Assembly: GCF_050433565.1 (NCBI RefSeq)
Contig: NZ_JBNPWZ010000003.1
Coordinates: 124,001-188,000 of the forward strand
Direction: 5' to 3'
Length of the DNA: 64,000 nt
DNA from: Ornithinibacillus bavariensis
GTDB taxonomy: Bacteria; Bacillota; Bacilli; Bacillales; Amphibacillaceae
Below the pieces are notes generated by a model. The model saw only the letters and a program-made list of their open reading frames with translations. It was not told the DNA's origin and did no database searches. Position numbers and translations under genes: made by a program. Positions 34,225 to 44,095 of this stretch are shown here, in pieces. How positions within the stretch are numbered: position 1 is the stretch's first letter; each line of letters starts with the position of its first letter.

Positions 34225-36541
34225 GTTTCTCCTCCACTAGGGCATGCTTTAATACTTGATCAAGATGGTTTACTGGAATGAATGTTAGTTGCTCTCGTAC
34301 ACTTTCCGGAATATCATCTAAATCTTTTTTATTATCCTCTGGAAAAATAATAGTTGTAATTCCTGCACGATGTGCACTTAATGTTTTTTCCTTTAGTCCT
34401 CCAATAGGGAGAACACGCCCTCTTAACGTTATTTCACCTGTCATGGCTACTTCTTTTTTTACTGCACGATTTGATAATGCTGAAACTAAAGCTGTAGCCA
34501 TCGTTATTCCTGCAGAAGGGCCATCCTTAGGAGTTGCACCTTCTGGAACGTGAATATGGATATCATATTTCTCATGAAAATCCGATTCAATGCCGAGTTC
34601 TTCAGCTCTAGAACGAATATAGCTAAAAGCTGCCTGAGCTGATTCACGCATAACCTCTCCTAGTTTTCCAGTTAACGTTAATTTACCTTTACCTGGAAAA
34701 TGCGTTACCTCAATCGATAAGGTATCACCACCAGCAGTCGTGTATGCTAAACCAGTCGCTGCACCGATTTGATCTTCTTTTTCCATTTGTCCATAGCGGA
34801 ATATAGGTTTTCCTAGTAATTCTTCCAAACTCTTTTCAGTTACAATTACTCGTTTCTTCTCATTTGCTACAATCATTTTCGCTGCTTTTCTGCAAAGCTT
34901 GGCAATTTGTCTTTCAAGTGTACGAACGCCAGCTTCCCTTGTATAAACTCTTATTAAACGAAGTAATGCATCATCACGAATTTGTAGATTACTTTTCTTC
35001 AAGCCATTTTCTTTCATTTGTTTTGGTACTAAATGTTCTTTTGCAATATGCAACTTTTCTAGCTCTGTGTATCCTGAGAGTGATATCAATTCCATTCTGT
35101 CCAATAGTGGTCCAGGAATGTTGTTCACATAGTTTGCAGTTGCAATAAATAGGACATTGGATAGGTCATATGCTTCTTCAATAAAGTGGTCACTAAAATT
35201 GCTATTCTGCTCAGGGTCGAGCACCTCTAACATGGCGGAAGAAGGATCCCCACGAAAATCATTAGACATTTTATCGATTTCATCTAATAAGAAGACTGGG
35301 TTAATCGTCTTCGCCTTTTTCATTCCTTGAATAATTCTGCCTGGCATTGCACCAATATAGGTACGACGGTGTCCACGGATTTCCGCTTCGTCTCTAACTC
35401 CACCAAGCGAGATTCGAACAAAATTTCGATTTACTGATTTAGCTATTGATTTTGCAAGGGATGTTTTACCAACACCTGGAGGACCTACTAAACATAAGAT
35501 TGGACCTCTTAGTGACTTTGTCAATTTTTGTACAGCTAGGTACTCTAAAATTCGTTCTTTTACCTTGTCAAGACCATAATGTTCCTTATCTAAAATTTCT
35601 TTTGCACGTTCAATCTGAATGGCATCCTGAGACTTCTCGGTCCAAGGTAAGGCAAGTAGCCATTCGATATAATTCCGTATAACAGAGCTTTCCGCAGAGG
35701 ACTGTGGAATTTTTTCGTATCGGTCTAATTCTTTAAAAGCAACTTCCATCACTCTCTCTGGCATACCGGACTTCTCGATTTTTGTTCTTAAATCGAGGAC
35801 TTCTCCGGATTTCCCTTCTTTCTCACCTAGCTCTTTCTGAATGGCTTTTAACTGCTCCCGGAGATAGTATTCCTTTTGTGTTTTTTCCATGGAGGACTTA
35901 ACTCGTTCTCCAATTTTCTTTTCTAAGTCTAAGACTTTCTTCTCATTAGAGATTAACTCCATTAAATGTTCTAATCTCTGTTGGGTATTTACTATTTCTA
36001 GCAGTTCTTGTTTGTCCTTTATTTTTAATGCTAAATGCGAAGTAATGATGTCGGCAAGTCTTCCTGACTCTTCTATATCCAAAACCGTATTTAGGGTTTC
36101 CTTGGATATTTTGCGTGATACTTTAACATACTGTTCAAATTGTGTCAGCAAATTTCGCTTTAATGCTTCTTCCTCAACAGAATCACCAGGAACCTCTTCT
36201 AGCTCCTGAATTTCTACAACAAATTCTTCTTCTTCTTCAACAAAACGAATGATTTCACAACGATAGAGACCCTCTACCAGTACTCGAAATGTACCATTAG
36301 GAAGTTTTAGCATTTGATTAATTTTTGCTAATGTACCGATTCGATAAATTTCCTCTGGCTTTGGTTCGTCAATACTTACCATTTTCTGTGCAGCTAGGAA
36401 TATCAGCTGATCATCAACCATCGCTTTTTCTAATGCTGCCACAGATCTATCACGTCCTACATCCAAGTGAAGAACCATAGTAGGAAACACTAATAAACCA
36501 CGTAGCGGAAGGAGGGGAACTTGTTTTGTATCATGGGTCAT
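34193..36541 (-). CDS. lon: ATP-dependent protease Lon (LonA)
   Basis: LonA is a cytosolic AAA+ serine-lysine protease. The 782-aa protein has the N-terminal substrate domain, Walker A GPPGVGKTS (about residues 355-363), Walker B FLLDEIDK, and the proteolytic domain with catalytic Ser in DGPSAGITM and Lys in LKEKTLSAHRAG. In B. subtilis lonB lies between clpX and lonA; no second lon gene is present in the 250-base gap here. Confidence 0.97.
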   Translation of the reverse strand: MTHDTKQVPLLPLRGLLVFPTMVLHLDVGRDRSVAALEKAMVDDQLIFLAAQKMVSIDEPKPEEIYRIGTLAKINQMLKLPNGTFRVLVEGLYRCEIIRFVEEEEEFVVEIQELEEVPGDSVEEEALKRNLLTQFEQYVKVSRKISKETLNTVLDIEESGRLADIITSHLALKIKDKQELLEIVNTQQRLEHLMELISNEKKVLDLEKKIGERVKSSMEKTQKEYYLREQLKAIQKELGEKEGKSGEVLDLRTKIEKSGMPERVMEVAFKELDRYEKIPQSSAESSVIRNYIEWLLALPWTEKSQDAIQIERAKEILDKEHYGLDKVKERILEYLAVQKLTKSLRGPILCLVGPPGVGKTSLAKSIAKSVNRNFVRISLGGVRDEAEIRGHRRTYIGAMPGRIIQGMKKAKTINPVFLLDEIDKMSNDFRGDPSSAMLEVLDPEQNSNFSDHFIEEAYDLSNVLFIATANYVNNIPGPLLDRMELISLSGYTELEKLHIAKEHLVPKQMKENGLKKSNLQIRDDALLRLIRVYTREAGVRTLERQIAKLCRKAAKMIVANEKKRVIVTEKSLEELLGKPIFRYGQMEKEDQIGAATGLAYTTAGGDTLSIEVTHFPGKGKLTLTGKLGEVMRESAQAAFSYIRSRAEELGIESDFHEKYDIHIHVPEGATPKDGPSAGITMATALVSALSNRAVKKEVAMTGEITLRGRVLPIGGLKEKTLSAHRAGITTIIFPEDNKKDLDDIPESVREQLTFIPVNHLDQVLKHALVEEKHESNKRGDRN

Positions 36542-36601
36542 TATGTAAAAACCTCCATTATTTCAGTAATAAATTATCCTATGTATTTAGTTCTCTTAAA
36601 G

Positions 36602-36629
36602 TTTATATAATATAAGGTCATTTTGTAAA
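36602..36629 (-). promoter_or_regulatory. sigma-A promoter of lon
   Basis: TTTACA (36629-36624), 16 bases, TATAAA (36607-36602) on the minus strand. Confidence 0.5.
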
Positions 36630-36699
36630 ATGATTGAGCATGGCTTTTCTTAGTTTACCCGCTAGATAATAACTAATTCTTTTAGATAGTAGAATAAAT

Positions 36700-36767
36700 A
36701 AAAAGCTGACTGAGAATGCTGGCACAGATTAGTCAAACTCATTTAGTGCTACGCATCCCAGTCAGCT
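36700..36767 (-). terminator. large hairpin terminator after clpX
   Basis: AGCTGACTG (36704-36712) pairs with CAGTCAGCT (36759-36767) with further internal pairing (ATGC/GCAT, GCAC/GTGC); the minus-strand tail is TTTTTATTTATT. Confidence 0.75.
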
Positions 36768-36791
36768 GTTTATAACAAATTGTTTTTTCAC

Positions 36792-38069
36792 TTACGCACT
36801 TTCTTTTGGAAGTTTTTTAATACCTTCTGTTACCGTCCCATCCTTGTAAACGAGCTTAGGACTGCCATTTTCATTTATGATGGTATCTTTCGTAATGATA
36901 CATTTTTGAATATCATCTCGAGAAGGCAGTTCAAACATAACTTCTAGCATGATCGTTTCTAGAATAGAACGTAATCCACGGGCACCAGTTTTTCTTTCAA
37001 TTGCTTTTTTGGCAATTTCAATTAAGGCATTATCTTCGAATTCTAGTTCCACATTATCCATCTGGAATAGCTTCTCATATTGCTTCACAAGAGCATTCTT
37101 AGGCTTTGTAAGAATATCTACAAGCGCATCCTCATCTAGTGGTTCAAGACTACCAATTACAGGTAATCTTCCAATAAATTCTGGAATTAAGCCATAACGA
37201 TGTAGATCCTCCGGTAATACCTTAGCAAGTAGTTTACCTTTATCAAGATCTTCATGTTTATCATTAATTCCAAAGCCAATTACTTTCTTTCCAAGTCTTC
37301 TTTTAATAACTTGTTCAATTCCATCGAAAGCACCACCACAGATAAATAAGATATTCGTTGTATCAATTTGAATAAACTCTTGATGAGGATGTTTTCTTCC
37401 GCCCTGTGGAGGAACACTTGCAACTGTACCTTCTAATATTTTTAGAAGTGCTTGTTGTACACCTTCACCAGAAACATCTCGTGTAATGGATGGATTCTCA
37501 GATTTTCGAGCAACCTTGTCTATTTCGTCAATATAGATAATTCCTTTTTCGGCTTTTTCGATATCATAATCGGCTGCTTGAATAAGCTTCAGTAGAATGT
37601 TTTCTACATCCTCCCCGACATATCCAGCTTCTGTTAAGGAAGTTGCATCTGCCATTGCAAATGGAACATTCAAGATTCGCGCCAATGTTTGAGCTAGTAA
37701 AGTTTTACCGCTACCAGTTGGTCCAATCATCGCAATATTACTCTTTGATAATTCCACATCATCATTTGATTTTGGAGTATTGATACGTTTGTAATGATTA
37801 TAAACAGCTACTGATAAATTCTTTTTTGCCTTCTCTTGACCAATAACATAGTCGTCTAAAATAGCACAAATTTCTTTTGGTTTTGGAATTTCCTTAAATT
37901 CCAACTCCTCTTCTGTTCCTAGCTCTTCTTCCACTATTTCCGTACATAATTCGATACACTCGTCACATATATAAACGCCAGGACCTGCAACTAGCTTGCG
38001 AACTTGCTCTTGGCTTTTTCCACAAAATGAGCATTTTAGTTGCCCTTTTTCATCATTAAATTTAAACAT
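36792..38069 (-). CDS. clpX: ATP-dependent Clp protease ATP-binding subunit ClpX
   Basis: ClpX unfolds substrates for ClpP. From ATG at 38069 it is 425 aa. The N-terminal C4 zinc finger is CSFCG and YICDEC; the AAA+ domain has GPTGSGKTL (Walker A), IIYIDEIDK (Walker B) and the RKHPHQEFIQ pore region; IGF in KVIGFGIND resembles the ClpP-docking loop. A GTG four codons upstream overlaps the SD region and is unlikely. Confidence 0.97.
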   Translation of the reverse strand: MFKFNDEKGQLKCSFCGKSQEQVRKLVAGPGVYICDECIELCTEIVEEELGTEEELEFKEIPKPKEICAILDDYVIGQEKAKKNLSVAVYNHYKRINTPKSNDDVELSKSNIAMIGPTGSGKTLLAQTLARILNVPFAMADATSLTEAGYVGEDVENILLKLIQAADYDIEKAEKGIIYIDEIDKVARKSENPSITRDVSGEGVQQALLKILEGTVASVPPQGGRKHPHQEFIQIDTTNILFICGGAFDGIEQVIKRRLGKKVIGFGINDKHEDLDKGKLLAKVLPEDLHRYGLIPEFIGRLPVIGSLEPLDEDALVDILTKPKNALVKQYEKLFQMDNVELEFEDNALIEIAKKAIERKTGARGLRSILETIMLEVMFELPSRDDIQKCIITKDTIINENGSPKLVYKDGTVTEGIKKLPKESA

Positions 38070-38127
38070 TAAAATTTTCACCCCTAAAGTTTCAAATCAC
38101 AACGCAAAACATTTAGTTATAGTAGTT

Positions 38128-38155
38128 ATCATATCAGAACCCGTTTTGAAAACAA
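38128..38155 (-). promoter_or_regulatory. candidate sigma-A promoter of clpX
   Basis: TTGTTT (38155-38150), 16 bases, extended -10 TGATATGAT ending at 38128, minus strand. Confidence 0.45.
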
Positions 38156-38359
38156 AATGATATACCTTTTCCATACTCAAAATCACTAAAACAATTTCAT
38201 ATTTTCAGTTCTTCCCTTTTCCTAATTTGAACATCATCCATTTTAGTATATGTTACAACCCTATATATAATTGACTAAAAATCGATGACAAGGGTAGGTT
38301 ATTTAATCATACTAGAAAATCATATAAATTACTAAAAAAAACCTTTCCCTGAAAGAAGA

Positions 38360-38396
38360 TATAAAAATACAAGGTACGAATATCGCACCTTGTATT
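38360..38396 (-). terminator. Rho-independent terminator after tig
   Basis: ATACAAGGT (38367-38375) pairs with ACCTTGTAT (38387-38395), with further pairing CGA/TCG inside; the minus-strand tail is TTTTTATATC. Confidence 0.8.
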
Positions 38397-38417
38397 CTAG
38401 ATTTCATTTACCTTATT

Positions 38418-39707
38418 TTATGCAACTACTTTACTGTTATCCACTAAATAATCAATTGCTTTTCTGAACAATAAATCTTCCTTGATTGCATCAGTATTTC
38501 CACCAAGCATTTGTGTTAACTGCTCAGCATCAGTTCCATACATAGTTGCCATATTTTCAAGCTCAGCAGTTATATCTTCGTCAGATACTTCTAAACTCTC
38601 AGCTTTAATAATTGCTTCTAGTGTAAGGTTAGTTTTAACTCGTTTACCAGCATCTTCACGCATTTGCTCTTTTAATGCATCTTCATCCTGACCAGAGAAT
38701 TGATAGTAAAGGTCTAATGTCATACCTTGCATTTGTAGACGCTGTTCAAATTCACGCATCATACGATCTAATTCAGTTTTTACCATTACATCAGGAATTT
38801 CAACTTCAGCATTTTCAGTTACTTTGTTAATTAATTCCTCGCGTTTGGCATTTTCTGCATTTTGTTTTTTCTCAGTTTCAAGTTCTTCTCTTAATTTAGC
38901 TTTCAATGCGTCTAATGTTTCCACTTCATCATCAACATCTTTAGCAAATTCGTCATCTAGCTCAGGAAGTTCTTTTGATTTTATTTCATGAATTGTTACT
39001 TTAAATGTTGCCTCTTTACCAGCTAATTCTTCAGCATGGTAATCTTCAGGGAACGTAACATTAATTTCAGTTTCTACTCCAGCTTCTTTTCCTACAAGTT
39101 GTTCTTCAAATCCTGGAATGAATTGGCCTGAGCCAATTTCTAATGAATGGTTCTCTCCTTTACCACCATCAAATGCTTCACCGTCAAGAAAACCTTCAAA
39201 ATCCATTACAACCGTGTCGCCTTCTTGGACTGAACCTTCTTCTTTCACAACTAATTCAGCATGACGCTCTCTTAATTGTTCAAGTTCTTTTTCAACATCT
39301 TCGTCTGAAACTGTACTGTCTTGTTCTTCCACTTCTAAACCTTTATAGTCTCCAAGTTTTACTTCTGGTTTAACAGTAACCTCTGCAGTGAAAATTAAAG
39401 TATTTCCTCTTTCAATTTGCTCAATATCAATACTTGGTTGATCAATTGGCTCAATACCAGTATCTTCTACAGCTTTTACGTAAGCATCTGGTAAAACAAT
39501 GTCCACTGCATCTTGATATAATGCTTCAACACCGAAACGTTTTTCAAAAAGAGCACGTGGCATTTTACCTTTACGGAAGCCTGGAACTTGAACTGTTTTT
39601 ACAACTTTTTTGAAGGCTTTATCTAATGCAGTTTCAAAATCCTCTGCAGAAACTTCAAATGTTAATACACCTTCATTACCTTCTTTTTTTTCCCATTTTG
39701 CTGACAT
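38418..39707 (-). CDS. tig: trigger factor
   Basis: Trigger factor is the ribosome-bound chaperone and prolyl isomerase. ATG at 39707 with GGAGGGA six bases upstream gives 429 aa. The ribosome-binding signature GFRKGKMPR is at about residues 43-51, the FKBP-type domain spans about 160-245 (GDTVVMDFEGFLDG, FIPGFEEQLVG) and the C-terminal helical chaperone domain follows. Confidence 0.97.
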   Translation of the reverse strand: MSAKWEKKEGNEGVLTFEVSAEDFETALDKAFKKVVKTVQVPGFRKGKMPRALFEKRFGVEALYQDAVDIVLPDAYVKAVEDTGIEPIDQPSIDIEQIERGNTLIFTAEVTVKPEVKLGDYKGLEVEEQDSTVSDEDVEKELEQLRERHAELVVKEEGSVQEGDTVVMDFEGFLDGEAFDGGKGENHSLEIGSGQFIPGFEEQLVGKEAGVETEINVTFPEDYHAEELAGKEATFKVTIHEIKSKELPELDDEFAKDVDDEVETLDALKAKLREELETEKKQNAENAKREELINKVTENAEVEIPDVMVKTELDRMMREFEQRLQMQGMTLDLYYQFSGQDEDALKEQMREDAGKRVKTNLTLEAIIKAESLEVSDEDITAELENMATMYGTDAEQLTQMLGGNTDAIKEDLLFRKAIDYLVDNSKVVA

Positions 39708-39813
39708 AATTGTTCCCTCCAAAATCTATTATTTCCATTAACTACTTAATTTCATTAATAAGATTCATTTTTTACGTATTTGTTTAATGCCAATTCAAAA
39801 TTGCAACCATCTT

Positions 39814-39841
39814 ATTATACCATAATTACTAGCCCTTTCAA
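39814..39841 (-). promoter_or_regulatory. sigma-A promoter of tig
   Basis: TTGAAA (39841-39836), 16 bases, TATAAT (39819-39814) with TGG before it, minus strand, just after ysoA. Confidence 0.65.
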
Positions 39842-39864
39842 GGGTAAAGCATAAATGTTACTAG

Positions 39865-40848
39865 CTAATCTTCAATGATAGATAAGTATAGCTGCTCACA
39901 TTGTACGATGTCTTCCATGAAGTGTAATACCTTCTCTATATTGGTATCTTCTTCTACTTCAAGCCTATGTGTTATCTGATTACTAATTTTTTGAAGACTT
40001 TTAGCAAGAAAAATACAATCCTCCATAGGAGGAAGTATTGGGTGTTTCACATAAAAGTAGCGATACAGCGTTTTTTCTAGAAAAAGAAACAATGTTGGGT
40101 TTTCTTGTTCTAAATCGCTAAGATACTGTAATGTTTTTATATATACAGGTTGAATAGTAATTTCAGAAATCTCTATTGGAATTACCTTCATTTCTATTCC
40201 AAACTTGACGATTTGAACGCTATCAGAATATTCCTGATCCTGGAGCCAATGAAAAATATTTGTTTTGACAACTGGATGGACATCTTGGTTGGAAAGCAAT
40301 TCGATAATAGTGTCATGAATTGCAAATTTCATAGAACGGAGCTTAGAAATTGTTCTCCATTGTTTAAAATAATCACAATCTATAACAGCTTGTTTTAATT
40401 CATTACGATACATGTCAGAGTTTTTTTCAACGATATCCGATTCTAATTTAATACTTAATTCGTACAATTGTTCGAACTGTTCCCTCATCACTAATGGTAA
40501 TTCAGGAGATTTCATTTCTTCTTCAATTCTTTCCAATAGTAAGCTGTATTTATTCGTTTGGAAGAGGATGGTTAAATAGATATGAAGGTATTGATAGTAG
40601 TTCTCATCCTGTCTATTTATAAGTACTTCCTCACAAACCTCTTCAGCTTCTTCAAATCGCCCTAACTCCATTAAACACATTATTTTACCTATGATAATTT
40701 CATGATCCTTCACATGATAATGAAGTAATCTATTTATTTTATCTAACGCATCCTCATAACGCCTTTCTTGAATTGCTTGAAGGCTTTCATTTTTTAACGT
40801 GTTTTGCCATCTGGGGAAGAGAATTATATTTTCATCATTTTGTTGCAT
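39865..40848 (-). CDS. ysoA: TPR-repeat protein YsoA
   Basis: This 327-aa cytosolic protein is rich in helices, with tetratricopeptide-like repeats in the first 110 residues (YEDALDKINRLL, GRFEEAEEVCEEVL). Length and position next to tig match B. subtilis YsoA, a TPR protein of unknown role. SD AAGGAGG precedes ATG. Confidence 0.85.
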   Translation of the reverse strand: MQQNDENIILFPRWQNTLKNESLQAIQERRYEDALDKINRLLHYHVKDHEIIIGKIMCLMELGRFEEAEEVCEEVLINRQDENYYQYLHIYLTILFQTNKYSLLLERIEEEMKSPELPLVMREQFEQLYELSIKLESDIVEKNSDMYRNELKQAVIDCDYFKQWRTISKLRSMKFAIHDTIIELLSNQDVHPVVKTNIFHWLQDQEYSDSVQIVKFGIEMKVIPIEISEITIQPVYIKTLQYLSDLEQENPTLFLFLEKTLYRYFYVKHPILPPMEDCIFLAKSLQKISNQITHRLEVEEDTNIEKVLHFMEDIVQCEQLYLSIIED

Positions 40849-40995
40849 ATCTTCCCTCCTTTTTAAGAGTAATATTTTTCATTATAGGGGCATTTTATTT
40901 TTTTTCCAAATTTATCAACAGAGTGGTTGAACGAAATTAGAAACTGATAAGCTGTGTTCCGAATAAAATGTTATTTGTTTCATAATCTATGTAAT

Positions 40996-41036
40996 ACTAA
41001 AAGACCTTGCTAAATAGCTTAGCTCAATCTTTTAGT
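40996..41036 (-). terminator. possible terminator after pyruvate-kinase-like gene
   Basis: ACTAAAAGA (40996-41004) pairs with TCTTTTAGT (41028-41036). The stem is AT-rich and no long T-run follows, so it is weak. Confidence 0.4.
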
Positions 41037-41042
41037 AGAGTA

Positions 41043-42545
41043 TTAATCGAATGTAAAGCCATATTGAACAAAAGGAAGTAAGGAATCTCTTGATTGGAAC
41101 ATATTGTCCTTATTTATTTGATCAAGTTGGTGGATAAATTCGATAGAATACGGCACATAGGGACCTTTATTCAGCATTATACAGTCAGCTCTTAATCCCC
41201 AGTAGGCATCGGTAATTTCAGAAATGGATGGGATGTTTTTTTTATTCATTCTGTCTAATACCCCAGTTGCCCATATAATCGGAACATGGCCTGCATCACA
41301 AATTTCCATTATTCCCTCCTGAGCACTTGCTAGCTGCTCCATTCCAATTTCAACAGCTAAGTCTCCCCTAGCAATCATAACTCCAAAAGGCTGATGGTTT
41401 AGCCCCTCAAGAATAATTTGTGACAATGAAAATAGTGCTTGCTTTGTCTCGATTTTAGCAATTATCCCTATTTTTTCTGATGAAAGTTGTTCTATTTTTT
41501 CCTTAACGATTTGAATATCTTTTGGCTGATTAATGAAAGAAATACCGACCATATCAATTTCTTGATGCATGTTTTCCAGAATTATTAAATCTCTTTCTGT
41601 TACAGTAGGTACACTTAAATGAACTAAAGAGTCCGGGAAATTAATGCCTTTATTCGGTTTTAGCTTTTCTACTTTGTTTCTCGCTAGAACAATTTCAGAA
41701 TCAATGTATTCCTTTTGTACTGACGTAACCTTTGCGAAAATCTTACCGTCATCAATAGATATTCTATCCCCGACACGTACATTTCGTAGAGCTTTTGGAA
41801 TTGTTATCCCAATAGAAGCAGGTGTTTCATTAGAACTCGGGCTGCCAAAATAATGACAGTCTCGATAAATTCGTAGTGTATCTCCTTTTTTAACCTTTAT
41901 ATACTCTCCCTTTTGTTTACTCACTTTTAATTTCCCTATCCGTATTTTTGGACCTGGTAAATCAATATAAATTTTGCAAGATGAAATCGTAGCATCAGCT
42001 GTGTTATTCATTCTCTCTTCCGTGGCTCTTAACGTGTGAATTAAGGATTTCCATATGTCTAAATTATCATGTGCACAATTTATTCTTGCAATAGTCATGC
42101 CTCCAAGAATTAATTCTTCGAAGACCTTTGGATTCTCAAGCATTGAAGCATCCAATGTTACCATGATATTTGGGATGTCATCATTTCCACGACCAAATAA
42201 TTCGATGGAACGCATTTCTCTGCGAACTATTGAATCCTTGACAGTGAGATAATCATTTTTATGACTATTGCCGCTTCCTTCAAGATGTTCAATAATTTTA
42301 TTTATGGTATACATGATATGTGAGCTGCTCTTATTTAACGGTAAAAATCCTTCCTCGACTAAGATCGAATTAATTTCTGGTTTAACTATTGAATTCAAGG
42401 CTAGATAGGAACAGAGATTTTTTATGCTGGGATTAGCCCCATTAATTTGCTGTAATATCCTTTTCTGGATGCTATCTCGAATAGTGATCATATAATTTTT
42501 CAAGTCGAATTCATTCATATCGTGCCGTTCTCGCATATATCCCAT
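41043..42545 (-). CDS. atypical pyruvate-kinase-like protein with extra N-terminal domain
   Basis: From ATG at 42545 (GGAAGGGG SD) the protein is 500 aa. Residues about 125-480 form a pyruvate kinase barrel plus beta domain: IARINCAHD (canonical ARLNFSHG), GPKIRIG, IIAKIETKQA with the catalytic Lys, and MIARGDLAVEIG with the metal-binding Asp are kept. It departs later: WATGVLDRM for ATQMLDSM, and LNKGPY where SGETA is expected. The allosteric C-terminal domain is absent. The first 120 residues are helical and not from the classical enzyme. It is probably a divergent pyruvate kinase; catalysis is uncertain. The housekeeping pyk usually sits beside pfkA, so this is likely a second copy. Confidence 0.75.
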   Translation of the reverse strand: MGYMRERHDMNEFDLKNYMITIRDSIQKRILQQINGANPSIKNLCSYLALNSIVKPEINSILVEEGFLPLNKSSSHIMYTINKIIEHLEGSGNSHKNDYLTVKDSIVRREMRSIELFGRGNDDIPNIMVTLDASMLENPKVFEELILGGMTIARINCAHDNLDIWKSLIHTLRATEERMNNTADATISSCKIYIDLPGPKIRIGKLKVSKQKGEYIKVKKGDTLRIYRDCHYFGSPSSNETPASIGITIPKALRNVRVGDRISIDDGKIFAKVTSVQKEYIDSEIVLARNKVEKLKPNKGINFPDSLVHLSVPTVTERDLIILENMHQEIDMVGISFINQPKDIQIVKEKIEQLSSEKIGIIAKIETKQALFSLSQIILEGLNHQPFGVMIARGDLAVEIGMEQLASAQEGIMEICDAGHVPIIWATGVLDRMNKKNIPSISEITDAYWGLRADCIMLNKGPYVPYSIEFIHQLDQINKDNMFQSRDSLLPFVQYGFTFD

Positions 42546-42614
42546 CACACCCCTTCCTAACTAATAGCATATGAAGAAGCATTTTTTTGTGAGAGTTGTA
42601 TAGATTATTTTATG

Positions 42615-42657
42615 AAAAAAATAAAACCAAACACCTTAAAACTAGGCATTTGGTTTA
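42615..42657 (-). terminator. Rho-independent terminator after LD-carboxypeptidase
   Basis: AAACCAAACACCT (42624-42636) pairs with AGGCATTTGGTTT (42644-42656) with mismatches; the minus-strand tail is TTATTTTTTTC. Confidence 0.7.
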
Positions 42658-42715
42658 TCAATCTGTATTTAATACTATCCTTACACAATTTAACGGCCTT
42701 TATTCACTTATCAGT

Positions 42716-43729
42716 TTATTTAAATGTCTGAAGGACATTCCAGCTACCATCTCTTTTCTCCACTTCTGCAAATGCTCCATTAATGAAAGTTATTTGCGGA
42801 GGTACGTGTCCACAATCAATATCATACACAACAGGAATACCTAGTTCATTTGAAAGGTCTTTATATACATCCTCTATTTCATATCCTTCAATTGTCTGAT
42901 TTGCAACACTTCTACCAAATAAAATACCAGAACAGTTGTCAAACCAGCCAGCAAGCTTCATCTGAACAAGAGACCGACGTAAATCTGTTGTCGATAGTTC
43001 ACAGTTTTCGAAATACCAAAGAATCGGTTCGTTTGCTATATAATGTTGTTGAAATGCCGTTACGTCACCATAAGGTGTTCCAATTAAATGACGGATGACA
43101 TCTACACATCCACCCAATAATCTCCCTTTTATAGGCGAAATACCTCTTGGTACTGATTTCCATTCTGTTGGTTCTGTTAAATGGAATACCCATGGGGACG
43201 GATTGTCGTGCTGCCATGCTTTTTGGTATAAAAAAGAGGATTGTTGTAGTATAGATTCATCTGATTTAGTTGCTAATACATTCCGCCACATGGCTGTTGT
43301 CTCATCACTTTTCTCCCCTCGTAAATCCATTAGATTAACGCCATGTGCTGTCGCTATTCCTGTCTTTAATGTAAGTGCAAGTAGTAACACACTTGTGTCT
43401 GAATAGCCCATAATCCATTTTGGTTTAACCTCACTGTAATCGATATACTCTATCAGTTCGATTAGGAGTTCTCCACCCCAAGGAGGAAAGATTAAATCAA
43501 CCTTATCGTTTTGAAGCAGCGCATTTAGTTCGTATGCTCTTACTTGTGCAGGTGCAGATTTTGCCTTTTTTTGCGTCCAAACCGTATCTCCTACAATAGT
43601 TTGAAACCCCATGGACTCCATTCGGTGAATAGATTGTTTTACTAGATCATGTAATTCAGGTTCAACACCTGAAGACGGTGCCGTAATACCAATAATGCCA
43701 CCTTCCGATAGATAAGGATAGCGAATCAT
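42716..43729 (-). CDS. S66 family LD-carboxypeptidase (MccF/LdcA-like)
   Basis: ATG at 43729 follows GAGGGAGAGG and gives 337 aa. S66 enzymes cleave the L,D bond before the terminal D-alanine of muropeptides; the MccF branch hydrolyses microcin C-type nucleotide peptides. The start IRYPYLSEGGIIGITAPSSG is typical; the nucleophile Ser lies in MGYSDTSVLL (about 112-121) and the charge relay in WYFENCELS (Glu) and CGHVPPQ (His). Length and motifs fit the MccF-like branch, but the substrate cannot be told. Confidence 0.9.
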   Translation of the reverse strand: MIRYPYLSEGGIIGITAPSSGVEPELHDLVKQSIHRMESMGFQTIVGDTVWTQKKAKSAPAQVRAYELNALLQNDKVDLIFPPWGGELLIELIEYIDYSEVKPKWIMGYSDTSVLLLALTLKTGIATAHGVNLMDLRGEKSDETTAMWRNVLATKSDESILQQSSFLYQKAWQHDNPSPWVFHLTEPTEWKSVPRGISPIKGRLLGGCVDVIRHLIGTPYGDVTAFQQHYIANEPILWYFENCELSTTDLRRSLVQMKLAGWFDNCSGILFGRSVANQTIEGYEIEDVYKDLSNELGIPVVYDIDCGHVPPQITFINGAFAEVEKRDGSWNVLQTFK

Positions 43730-43870
43730 AAAAAACCTCTCCCTCTTTACCAATTTTTTACCATACGTTTTCTCATAACAATTAATCAATATTGGAAATT
43801 ACATCGAAGTTATACTACTAGCGGGAAAAATCTATAGAAGTAGAACCAATATAATATAAATAGTTAAAAA

Positions 43871-43915
43871 GAAAAAGTGCTAAATTACTTTTTTAACAAG
43901 ATTTAGCACTTTTTC
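43871..43915. terminator. orphan bidirectional terminator-like hairpin
   Basis: GAAAAAGTGCTAAAT (43871-43885) pairs perfectly with ATTTAGCACTTTTTC (43901-43915), T-runs on both strands. It lies between two genes that diverge from it, so it terminates neither; it may end an unannotated small RNA. Confidence 0.6.
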
Positions 43916-44095
43916 GTTTACTTCCTGGAAAATCCATGCTCCCCACTCTAAGCTTAAATAGCTGTTTAAATGCAAAAACATCATAAATAAGCACAAATTC
44001 AAACTACCATTTTTGTTATTTGGATATTCCATATGATAAATGTAAAACCTAAAGAAAGAGCCAATTATCAAATGAAATTTTAATGGAGTTCATTT

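Noticed and set aside
43880..44071. 63-codon minus frame
   Set aside because: Its TTG start has no SD and the frame ends inside the orphan hairpin; composition is not protein-like.
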